NCBI GenBank assembly: GCA_934446095.1
Contig: CAKSDR010000064.1
Coordinates: forward strand, 1 to 7,018
Direction: 5' to 3'
Source of the DNA: an uncultured Eubacteriales bacterium
Lineage (GTDB): Bacteria > Bacillota > Clostridia > Oscillospirales > CAG-382
Length of the DNA stretch: 7,018 nucleotides
A program made the position numbers and the translations under genes. The notes beneath the pieces are model-generated. The model had not been told where the DNA came from and made no database searches. It saw nothing but the letters and a program-made list of their open reading frames with translations. Shown piece after piece: positions 1 to 5,854 of this stretch (positions within the stretch are counted from its first letter, which is position 1; each line of letters starts with the position of its first letter).

Positions 1-1623
1 GTCATGCTTGTATTGATGCTGTCGCTGTATCTGGAATTTGCTCCGTCTCTCGGACTTTTTCATCTTCCGGTACTTGAAAGCGGAAAAACCGGAATCATAT
101 TCATACTTGCGGATCTGCAACTCATGTTTCTTGCGGCAATAATAAAATTCGACTCGCTTTACAAAGGGTATATGAATATTATCTTCAGAGAATATTCACC
201 GGAAAGTTGCGCTATACTATCCACTGTATTCGTAACAATTCACAGCATTGTAAATGCAGTTTTCAAAACAACTTACAGCGATGTCGTACTTCTGGGATCG
301 GTGGGATGTCTGTTCATATTTATACTTTCTGTCTATGATTATATAAAATCACGGACCGAGTTTATTTCCTTTCGTGTCGCAAGTTCCGACAGCGAAAAGT
401 TCATTATAAAAGATGTAACGTATGACGCGGATGACAAATTGTCATACGAACTTAAAGGGTTTGTTCCTGAAAAATCAGGTATTCTCGACGCACGAAAAAC
501 CGAATTTGTTTCAAATTTCTTTGAAGCGCAGACAAAACACCCGTCTTCCGATAAAAATATAGGTGCAATAATGCTCGTTTCGGTTATCGTATCTCTGCTC
601 GCATCTGTCGGAAGTTATATTGTAAATCCAGATATTTACGTTTCTTTCTGTGCTTTTATCACCATTTTGCTTTCATCAATACCGATAAACTCTTTTTTAA
701 CATCTTCCCTTCCGAATTCACTTTTCACAAAATTTGTTTCAAAAAGACGGTGCGCTTTCCTCGGAGAAAATGTGTCGGATTTGTTTGATAACACTGCAAT
801 AATCTCTTTCAGTGACACCGAAGTTTTTAAACCCAAAGATGTAAAGGTAACAAGCATTCGTACATACGGAGACAGCAGAATCGACAATGTTATCGTGCTT
901 ATGGCGCGTATATTCAGAAAGGTCGGCGGTCCTCTTTCCGAGGTGTTTACAAATTCTGTTACAAACCTTCAGATTGACGAAGATATAAAACTTATTGATA
1001 TCGCTCCTGACGGACTGTGGTTCGATATTGACAAAAAAAATGTATATCTCGGCACGTCAAGTTACATGAAAGAAAACCATTTTGACGTTCCTGCAGATGT
1101 TATGGACAATTCGTTCAGGCAATCGGGGTATATTTTGTATCTTGCCTGCGAAAACTCGCTTTCCGCAAAGTTTTATATAAAATATACAATCTCGCCGTCA
1201 TTTGAATCGATTTTGCGCTCGCTTCACGGACTTGGTATCTGTGCAGGCATAAAAACCCTTGACCCTTGTATAAACAATGATTTTATAAGAGCAAATTTAA
1301 GACGCCCTGAGGCAATTTTCAGCGTTGTTAAGGCAACAAATGCCGAAGATATTCAAAAGTGTGAAAAAACTTCTGATTCTTCAATCGTCAGCTGCGGCAC
1401 CGAATACAATCTTTTGCAGGCATTTATTTTGTCTTTCAAGATGAAAACCGTTGTTAGAATCAATAACGTTATAAAAATTGTTTCTGTTTTAATAGGACTT
1501 GCATTTACAGCGCTGCTTACTGTCTTGGGAGGAATTTCAATTCCGTCCTATCTTATAATTATTTTGCAGTTGTTCTGGACAATGCCTGTTATATTAACTT
1601 CCGTATTATCCGGCAAACATTAA
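1..1623 (+). CDS. Degenerate P1B-type (heavy-metal) ATPase-like membrane protein, 5' end outside window
   Basis: The frame is open to the left edge, so the ATG at 4 need not be the real start. Numbered from that Met (539 aa), the layout follows a P1B ATPase: hydrophobic segments near 1-15, 30-48, 70-86 and 93-112; a short actuator-like part ending in an EAQTKHPSSDK stretch (174-184) that matches the family's EAQ-S-KAP-Q region; helices 188-207 and 212-232; a soluble P/N-like part 233-480; and two last helices 484-509 and 511-535. The N-domain-like core (about 305-385) and the GTE (465-467) before the last helices fit as well. The catalytic motifs are missing. Where DKTGT should be there is S-D-T-E-V-F-K (270-276), the membrane CPC is I-P-I (226-228), TGD is T-L-D (418-420), and no TGE, HP or GDGxND is visible. 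It is therefore probably not an ion pump; a sensor, regulator or partner protein is possible. The reading frame is intact, which argues against simple decay. Confidence 0.75.
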   Translation, partial: VMLVLMLSLYLEFAPSLGLFHLPVLESGKTGIIFILADLQLMFLAAIIKFDSLYKGYMNIIFREYSPESCAILSTVFVTIHSIVNAVFKTTYSDVVLLGSVGCLFIFILSVYDYIKSRTEFISFRVASSDSEKFIIKDVTYDADDKLSYELKGFVPEKSGILDARKTEFVSNFFEAQTKHPSSDKNIGAIMLVSVIVSLLASVGSYIVNPDIYVSFCAFITILLSSIPINSFLTSSLPNSLFTKFVSKRRCAFLGENVSDLFDNTAIISFSDTEVFKPKDVKVTSIRTYGDSRIDNVIVLMARIFRKVGGPLSEVFTNSVTNLQIDEDIKLIDIAPDGLWFDIDKKNVYLGTSSYMKENHFDVPADVMDNSFRQSGYILYLACENSLSAKFYIKYTISPSFESILRSLHGLGICAGIKTLDPCINNDFIRANLRRPEAIFSVVKATNAEDIQKCEKTSDSSIVSCGTEYNLLQAFILSFKMKTVVRINNVIKIVSVLIGLAFTALLTVLGGISIPSYLIIILQLFWTMPVILTSVLSGKH

Positions 1624-1628
1624 ATACA

Positions 1629-1664
1629 AATGCGGCAAACAAAATTTTGTTTGCCGCATTTTTT
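1629..1664 (+). terminator. Rho-independent terminator after the ATPase-like gene
   Basis: A perfect 16-base inverted repeat (1629-1644 with 1645-1660) containing GCGGCAAAC/GTTTGCCGC is followed by a run of six T (1659-1664). It begins 5 bases after the stop codon at 1621-1623. On the opposite strand the hairpin also follows the stop of the small membrane protein at 1663, but the T-tract there is broken (TTGTATTTA), so termination in that direction is weaker. It serves two convergent genes. Confidence 0.9.
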
Positions 1665-1893
1665 ATTGTATTGTTAGTTTTCTGCATTTTGAAACTCTGA
1701 TTTCAGAAATTTTTATTCGGCATGCAACCAGAAATTTTAAAATATTTCTAAGTTCAAATATTAATACTGCGCATATTATATGTCTTATTCCGCTTATAAT
1801 TTCAATCCGTCCGAGTTCTATGCTTCCGATTATTCCTATAATATAAAGCAGCGACAAGAAAGAAAGCAGGTTTATTATATTTGTTTTTTTCAT
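1663..1893 (-). CDS. Small two-helix membrane protein, function unknown
   Basis: This is a 76-aa protein that I do not recognise. It starts with MKK, has a hydrophobic segment at about 8-25, a short loop with E26 and R29, a second hydrophobic segment at about 37-57, and a basic tail (R59, K61, R66, K69, R71, K72). This predicts a helical hairpin with both ends in the cytoplasm. The ATG at 1893 is supported by AGGAG seven bases upstream (1901-1905), which is the main reason to call it real. It lies between two terminators, so it is a separate transcription unit, convergent with the ATPase-like gene, and its stop codon overlaps the shared terminator. It could be a small stress or regulatory membrane peptide or a holin-like protein, but nothing in the sequence chooses between these. 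Confidence 0.62.
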   Translation of the reverse strand: MKKTNIINLLSFLSLLYIIGIIGSIELGRIEIISGIRHIICAVLIFELRNILKFLVACRIKISEIRVSKCRKLTIQ

Positions 1894-1900
1894 TTTTATT

Positions 1901-1905
1901 CTCCT
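1901..1905 (-). promoter_or_regulatory. Ribosome binding site of the small membrane protein
   Basis: AGGAG on the minus strand stands 7 bases before the ATG at 1893. It sits in an almost pure A/G leader (about 1901-1930). It is the best support for this short gene. Confidence 0.75.
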
Positions 1906-1937
1906 TTTTTCTGTTTTTTTCTTCTTTTTCTGCTTTT

Positions 1938-1971
1938 ATTATATTATATTCCCTGTCCAATAAACCGGACA
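1938..1971 (-). promoter_or_regulatory. Probable promoter region with operator-like inverted repeat for the small membrane protein
   Basis: Two overlapping TATAAT boxes on the minus strand (1943-1948 and 1938-1943) lie about 45 bases before the start codon. No good -35 box lies 16-18 bases upstream of either. Where the -35 should be there is an inverted repeat, TGTCC-8-GGACA (1954-1958 and 1967-1971). A weak -35 overlapped by an inverted repeat is typical of a regulated promoter, but no regulator can be named. The adjacent AraC-family gene is one candidate. Confidence 0.4.
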
Positions 1972-2014
1972 CATATAAAAAAATCCGCCGAAAAACGGCG
2001 GATTTTTTATATGT
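1971..2014 (-). terminator. Terminator of the AraC-family gene
   Basis: Arms containing ATCCGCCG/CGGCGGAT surround an A5 loop (1991-1995). The long A/T flanks pair out to 1971 and 2014 with one unpaired base. The minus strand has seven T after the stem and the plus strand six, so it can act in both directions. The AraC gene's stop codon (2007-2009) lies inside the right arm. Confidence 0.9.
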
Positions 2015-2849
2015 CTGCGTTTGTTTTTTTGCCCGTTTCGTTCGGGCAGTAGCCATACATTTTCTTAAAATTCCTGTAAAACACTGTGTAATCTTTAAAA
2101 CCGCTTTCGTGTGCGGCCTCAAGCACCGGCACTCCTCTTTTGAGTTTTTCAACCACTCGTATGAGCCTTTTTTCAGTTATGTAGTTATGCACACTATACC
2201 CGGTCACCTCTTTGAATCTGTGCATAAAATACGACCTGCTTATAAAAAACTTTGACGATATCGAATCCACTGTCAATTCCCGAGTAATATTCATATTTAT
2301 ATATCTTATAATTTCGTCAAATTTAGGGTCTGAAACGTAGGATGTTTCTTCCGATTCCTGTTCGGAAACCAGCCTGTTTATATCAACCATGAGCCTTAAA
2401 AAATATGTATCCTTAACAATTTCACACCCAAACGCGTCAGACTTTTCCGATAATTCAATTTTATTTATATAAGAAAAAATTTTTTGTATTTTGCTTTCGT
2501 TCAAACTCAAAAATTTTTGCCTGCATATGTTGTTAAAACAATCCGCAAGCGTTAATCCCTTGCTGCAAAACATTTGCAAATACTCGTCTTTTATCCAGAT
2601 GACAATTCGTTCGTATTCCTCATCGCCCTGTGTTTTCGAGCGATGTATTTGATTTTTTGGAACAAGCAGCATGTCGTTTGCCTTGAGGAAATATGTCTTG
2701 CCTTCCATAATGTAAGTCACATACCCGCGTATGCAAAAAATTATTTTGTGAAAGTCGTGAGAATGGGATTCATAGTCAAAATTTTTGTCATTTATATGAA
2801 ATATTTTATAATTATCGTTAAGATAACCTCTCACGGTTTTATCATACAT
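2007..2849 (-). CDS. AraC-family transcriptional regulator with N-terminal cupin domain
   Basis: This 280-aa protein has the usual AraC/XylS length and order. Residues about 15-85 form a cupin-type sensor: HSHDFH (29-34), then G42, the G-K-T-Y-F-L-K-A-N-D strand (50-59) and the V-P-K-N-Q-I-H-R edge (63-70). A helical linker follows to about 170. Residues about 175-275 are the double helix-turn-helix: the first helix pair is around LTVDSISSKFFISRSYFMHRF (192-212), and the second includes EAAHESGFKDYTVFYRNFKK (244-263), ending in the family's YGYCPNE. Such proteins bind a small effector, often a sugar, and activate or repress nearby genes. The ATG at 2849 has GGAGA six bases upstream (2856-2860). 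The gene is transcribed alone, and no transporter or sugar operon adjoins it here, so its target and ligand are unknown. The strongest neighbouring target is the putative operator at 1954-1971. Confidence 0.93.
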   Translation of the reverse strand: MYDKTVRGYLNDNYKIFHINDKNFDYESHSHDFHKIIFCIRGYVTYIMEGKTYFLKANDMLLVPKNQIHRSKTQGDEEYERIVIWIKDEYLQMFCSKGLTLADCFNNICRQKFLSLNESKIQKIFSYINKIELSEKSDAFGCEIVKDTYFLRLMVDINRLVSEQESEETSYVSDPKFDEIIRYINMNITRELTVDSISSKFFISRSYFMHRFKEVTGYSVHNYITEKRLIRVVEKLKRGVPVLEAAHESGFKDYTVFYRNFKKMYGYCPNETGKKTNADI

Positions 2850-2881
2850 AATAAATCTCCGAAAAACAAATTCATATTTTT

Positions 2882-2910
2882 ATTATATATCAATCTTTGT
2901 TTTTTTTCAA
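2882..2910 (-). promoter_or_regulatory. Sigma-A promoter of the AraC-family gene
   Basis: On the minus strand TTGAAA (2905-2910) and TATAAT (2882-2887) are separated by exactly 17 bases, about 33 bases before the start codon. The -35 box begins only five bases after the T-tract of the upstream operon's terminator. Confidence 0.82.
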
Positions 2911-2914
2911 GCAA

Positions 2915-2949
2915 TAAAAAACCTGCAAAGAAAGTCTTTACAGGTTTTT
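2915..2949 (-). terminator. Terminator of the four-gene metal operon
   Basis: A 14-base stem (2918-2931 with 2935-2948) surrounds a 3-base loop and is followed on the minus strand by six T (2916-2921). The one non-Watson-Crick pair (2926/2940) is a G-U wobble when read on the minus strand but a C-A mismatch on the plus strand, so the hairpin is built for minus-strand transcripts. It lies about 60 bases after the hydrolase stop codon. Confidence 0.88.
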
Positions 2950-2960
2950 GTGTGCCGCAA

Positions 2961-2976
2961 GTCAAAAGGTTTTGAC
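2961..2976. repeat. Short inverted repeat in the operon's 3' untranslated region
   Basis: GTCAAAA and TTTTGAC arms (2961-2967, 2970-2976) have a 2-base centre. It lies between the hydrolase stop and the terminator. It could be a small RNA hairpin or a protein site, but nothing more can be said. Confidence 0.4.
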
Positions 2977-3010
2977 GCATGCCGGAAAACTTGCTGTTTT
3001 ACACTTGTGA

Positions 3011-3754
3011 TTACAGGTTTGAATTTATGGCAGATTTAAAACTCGACAGCAAATATTCATAATCTTCTCTGCTGTAAATCGAATGGGAACTTTCGCTCAA
3101 AATCCTGACATGCAGATTTTTGTTTTTTCTTAAAATATCGGCTGAGGTTTCAGACACAAGTTCATCGTTTTTGCTGATAAAAACAAAACCCGGAACATTT
3201 AACGACATGTATATTTTTCTGACTTTTCTTATTTCGGAAAACAGTTCAAGATATCTCGGAATCCAGCCTAAATATTTAAAAAAGCCTTTTTCAATTTTTA
3301 CGCTGCACAATCTTATTAAATTTTTTGCGGCTTCGTCAGAATACCTATCCCCGTATCTTCTTATAAAATATATATTTCTGAAAGCAGAGAATCTAAGACC
3401 GACTTTCATGGGACATGCAAGAAGAAACAAAAATTTTACTTTTTCGGCGTGTTTTATTGCAAGTTCAATTGCAAAAAGCGTTCCCATGGAATGCGCCGCA
3501 ATAATAATGTTTTCATATTTGCGGCACAGTTTTTCGGCAATGTCTTTCGCCTGCCGCCTCCATTTTTTCATTGAACTTTTTGAAAACTCCGCTACTCCCT
3601 TGCCATGACCGTCAAGCAATATATTGTATACCGAATATTCCCTCGGGACTTCCTTTACAAAATCAATAAAATGATCCGGAGTTCCCAAAATTCCATGTAT
3701 AAACAATACTGCAGTTTTGCTTTCCGGGATTTCTCTTATATACTCCCTGTGCAT
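3011..3754 (-). CDS. Alpha/beta hydrolase (serine esterase/lipase-like), last gene of the operon
   Basis: With the ATG at 3754 the protein is 247 aa, normal for small monoacylglycerol-lipase or carboxylesterase-like hydrolases. Visible parts are the first strand and oxyanion loop LFIHGILGTPDHF (17-29), DGHG (48-51), the nucleophile elbow A-H-S-M-G with Ser89, the acid in SKNDELV (Asp197) and the base in SSHS (His224), so the catalytic triad is complete. The first Gly of the usual GxSxG is Ala. It has no signal peptide, so it is probably cytoplasmic. I chose ATG 3754 because it follows the upstream gene's stop by one base (TGA-t-ATG), a layout typical of translational coupling, although no clear AGGAGG is present. 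An upstream GTG at 3832 would add 26 residues and overlap the GTPase by 77 bases, also without a ribosome binding site. The substrate is unknown, and its link to the metal-handling GTPases upstream is by position only. Confidence 0.85.
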   Translation of the reverse strand: MHREYIREIPESKTAVLFIHGILGTPDHFIDFVKEVPREYSVYNILLDGHGKGVAEFSKSSMKKWRRQAKDIAEKLCRKYENIIIAAHSMGTLFAIELAIKHAEKVKFLFLLACPMKVGLRFSAFRNIYFIRRYGDRYSDEAAKNLIRLCSVKIEKGFFKYLGWIPRYLELFSEIRKVRKIYMSLNVPGFVFISKNDELVSETSADILRKNKNLHVRILSESSHSIYSREDYEYLLSSFKSAINSNL

Positions 3755-3755
3755 A

Positions 3756-4703
3756 TCAATAAAACGTTGCAATAACGGACTTCGGAGGATCCGATATTTC
3801 AATTTTCTCTGCCTGCAATACAGGTCCGACACGATTATATATCTTGCTGAATTTTACTTCGATTTTTGCCGTAAGCACAATCCAGTCATTATTTCCGACT
3901 TCTTTTTTAAGCGCAGACTGACATACAAATCCCGCAAATTTAGTGTCCTCAATGCAGCACGTCATAACATCTCTTCCGACAACAAACGTACCTTCGGGCA
4001 GCCTTGCATTCTTTCTTACAAGACCTTTAAATCTTACGGTTTTGCCGTTATAATTATCAATATTTTCCCCCGTGTCGCGGTACCATTCGGCGTAATCTTC
4101 ATCTTTAATCTCAATAATAGGCGCGTTTATGTCAAAAGGAAGAGGATCAGGTATATCGTCATATTCAATCTTGCCGTCGGTATACTCGTAGCATATGTCG
4201 CATCTTCTGTTAAGCGCTCTTACAATTTTGTGAAATTCATTTTTGTCATATTCATCCCTGAATCGATTAAAAACGCAAAGTTCGCATGTCATGAGTTTGT
4301 CGGCAACAAGGCTTCTCATGTTGGAATTATACGCCATAAAAGTAGTGGAATCAACAAAAAGCATCTCCTGATATATAATCCAATGCTCCGGAAGATTATC
4401 AAATAAGGTCTTTTTTTGCCACATCCCGTTGTATTCAAGCACAACTCTCGAAAATCCGATTTCATCTTCAAGTTTTAAAAGATATTCTTTTGTAAAATCG
4501 GATTCATCTTCAACAAAACGTATAACCGTCGCATTTCCGGGGCATTTTGATAAATCGTATTCCTCGGTTCCCTCTTCGCATACAAGCAAAAGGGTGCTTT
4601 CCCCGTTTGAGAATCTCTCGTCTTCAAGCGTTTCCTGTATGAATTTTGTTTTTCCACTCTCAAGAAAGCCTGTAAATAAATAAATAGGTACTTCGTTTTG
4701 CAT
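3756..4703 (-). CDS. Divergent G3E (CobW-like) GTPase fused to a C-terminal DUF1980-like domain
   Basis: This 315-aa protein has two parts. Residues 1 to about 200 form a P-loop domain of the SIMIBI/G3E class: Walker A GFLESGKT (12-19), a Walker B-like strand VVLEYNGMW (87-95, where relatives have EPSG), a strand ending FVDST (116-120), and CVFNRFRDEYD (143-153) at the place of the NKxD base-recognition motif. The GCxCC metal motif of COG0523 is absent. Residues about 217-305 resemble the DUF1980 domain of YcgQ-type proteins: NGKTVRFKGLVR, then FVVGRDVMTCC (240-250), then WIVLTAKIE. This suggests an OB-like fold with a Cys-Cys pair. The ATG at 4703 has AGGAGT five bases upstream. It begins 14 bases after the CobW gene and ends one base before the hydrolase start. 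It is probably a metal- or cofactor-handling partner of the upstream GTPase. The G3E assignment is firm; the DUF1980 match is from memory of the motif. Confidence 0.82.
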   Translation of the reverse strand: MQNEVPIYLFTGFLESGKTKFIQETLEDERFSNGESTLLLVCEEGTEEYDLSKCPGNATVIRFVEDESDFTKEYLLKLEDEIGFSRVVLEYNGMWQKKTLFDNLPEHWIIYQEMLFVDSTTFMAYNSNMRSLVADKLMTCELCVFNRFRDEYDKNEFHKIVRALNRRCDICYEYTDGKIEYDDIPDPLPFDINAPIIEIKDEDYAEWYRDTGENIDNYNGKTVRFKGLVRKNARLPEGTFVVGRDVMTCCIEDTKFAGFVCQSALKKEVGNNDWIVLTAKIEVKFSKIYNRVGPVLQAEKIEISDPPKSVIATFY

Positions 4704-4717
4704 TTTCCACTCCTAAA

Positions 4718-5830
4718 TTATATGTTGAAAATTTTTGACAGTTCTTCCTTGTTGAGTTTTGAGCCTATAATGCATATCCTTCCGGAAACATCTGCGCTTC
4801 CGTTGCGGACATCGCTCTCGCCCGGCACATAGTCGAAATGGATCCAACTGTCGCCGACCGAATCAACAATGCCTTTTGCACGAAGAACTGTTCCGAATCT
4901 ATCCTTATCCGAAAGACTTGCAAGTATATTTTTAAGTTCTTCCTTTGAAAATTTGTGCATTGTTTCAAACCCGTAACTTACAAAGACTTCGTCTGCGTCA
5001 TGATCATGATGATGGTGGTGATGATCATGACATCCGCATGTGCAATTCTCTCCATGTTCGTGCTCGTGCTCGTGTTCATGCTCGTGTTCATGCTCGTGTT
5101 CGTGCTCGTGTTCATGTTCATGTTCGTGTTCATGCTCGTGTTCGTGTTCATGCTCGTGTTCGTGTTCGTGCTCATGCTTATGTTCATGCTCATGCTCATG
5201 TTCGTATTCAAGTCTTTCAAGTTCCGCCTCAATTGTATCTCTTTTTTCCATCGCCTCAAGGATTTGTTTTCCGGATATTTTATCCCATGCTGTTGTTACT
5301 ATAACTGCAGTTTTATTATGTTCCCTTAAAAGGCTGACAACTTCTTTTAATTTTTCCTCGGTAACGCTGTCTTGTCTTGATAAAACGATAGCGCTTGCAT
5401 TTTCTATCTGATTGTTATAGAATTCTCCAAAATTTTTCATATACATTTTGCACTTTGATGCATCGGCTACAGTTGTAAAAGTATTAAGCACAACATCTGA
5501 AAGGCCGATATTCTTAACGGCGGTTATGACATCGCTTAATTTCCCCACTCCGGAAGGTTCGATTATTATTCTGTCCGGAGAAAACTGTTCAAGCACTTTT
5601 TTAAGTGCGCTGCTGAAATCTCCCACAAGGCTGCAGCATATGCATCCTGAGTTCATTTCGGTGATTTGAATTCCCGAATCTTTTAAAAATCCGCCGTCTA
5701 TGCCTATTTCGCCGAACTCGTTTTCAATAATCACGATTTTTTCTCCGCAATAAGCCTCTTTTATCAATTTTTTAATAAGAGTAGTTTTTCCGGCTCCCAA
5801 AAAGCCTGAAAATATGTCGATTTTTGTCAT
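4718..5830 (-). CDS. CobW/COG0523 G3E GTPase, putative metallochaperone, with (EH)25 tract
   Basis: This is a 370-aa metal-trafficking GTPase. The N-terminal G domain has Walker A GFLGAGKT (9-16), ENEFGE (36-41), the COG0523 metal motif GCICC (62-66), Walker B with EPSG (91-94), and SRQD (151-154) in place of NKxD. After a helix at about 188-208 comes an alternating run of 25 Glu-His units (210-259; one Glu is Lys218). It is followed by C-T-C-G-C (263-267), H268, six His (270-275) and D-H-D. The C-terminal CobW_C domain (about 280-370) shows the usual RAKGIV, a Trp-x-x-F-x-Y strand and an IIG strand. Family members bind Zn, Co or Ni, or handle cobalamin, in the cytoplasm and hand metal to client enzymes. 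The EH run adds about 50 residues to the usual His-rich linker. The ATG has AGGAA five bases upstream, 24 bases after the PHP gene and 14 before the second GTPase. The metal carried cannot be told from sequence; Zn is the likeliest. Confidence 0.93.
   Translation of the reverse strand: MTKIDIFSGFLGAGKTTLIKKLIKEAYCGEKIVIIENEFGEIGIDGGFLKDSGIQITEMNSGCICCSLVGDFSSALKKVLEQFSPDRIIIEPSGVGKLSDVITAVKNIGLSDVVLNTFTTVADASKCKMYMKNFGEFYNNQIENASAIVLSRQDSVTEEKLKEVVSLLREHNKTAVIVTTAWDKISGKQILEAMEKRDTIEAELERLEYEHEHEHEHKHEHEHEHEHEHEHEHEHEHEHEHEHEHEHEHEHEHEHEHEHGENCTCGCHDHHHHHHDHDADEVFVSYGFETMHKFSKEELKNILASLSDKDRFGTVLRAKGIVDSVGDSWIHFDYVPGESDVRNGSADVSGRICIIGSKLNKEELSKIFNI
4991..5044 (-). other. Cys/His metal-binding block C-x-C-x-C-H-D-H6-D-H-D in the CobW protein
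   Basis: Codons 263-280 encode three Cys with single-residue spacing, then eight His among Asp residues. Coming directly after the EH tract, it offers a thiol plus imidazole site that can be much tighter than the EH tract. At DNA level it forms an 11-base inverted repeat (4997-5007 with 5021-5031), explained by the GAT/CAT codons. Confidence 0.8.
5054..5203 (-). repeat. 150-bp hexanucleotide tandem repeat encoding (Glu-His)25
   Basis: There are twenty-five in-frame 6-bp units of the form GAR-CAY on the minus strand; only one unit differs in sense, with AAG giving Lys218. Both wobble positions vary (GAA/GAG, CAT/CAC), and some multi-unit blocks recur. One 18-bp block of three units occurs twice in direct succession (units 13-15 and 16-18 counted from 5054), and a 12-bp pair recurs in units 4-8. 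Such arrays change length by slippage or unequal exchange in steps that keep the frame. Confidence 0.97.
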
Positions 5831-5854
5831 TTTTATTCCTTCTTTTTTTATATA

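Noticed and set aside
1780..2255. Plus-strand and minus-strand frames in the intergenic region and the end of the AraC gene
   Set aside because: Their translations are low-complexity Phe/Lys-rich readings of T/A-rich leader DNA or cross terminators and the AraC gene out of frame.
2574..2975. Plus-strand frame antisense to the AraC gene start
   Set aside because: It crosses a promoter and terminator, shows no family motif, and the opposite strand encodes a clear cupin domain.
3755..3832. GTG start for the hydrolase, overlapping the GTPase gene
   Set aside because: No ribosome binding site is visible, and the added residues are not part of the hydrolase fold; ATG 3754 gives a stop-start junction.
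4997..5031. 11-base inverted repeat in the His-rich block, possible operator or hairpin
   Set aside because: It follows from alternating GAT/CAT codons and lies inside a gene without a T-tract.
4945..5411. Several long open frames on both strands across the EH repeat (Ser-Cys, Val-His-Ala-Arg, Met-Leu-Val-Phe and Met-Asn-Thr-Ser repeats)
   Set aside because: A hexamer repeat without stop codons in any frame opens all six frames at once. Only the CobW frame has flanking conserved domains and a ribosome binding site.
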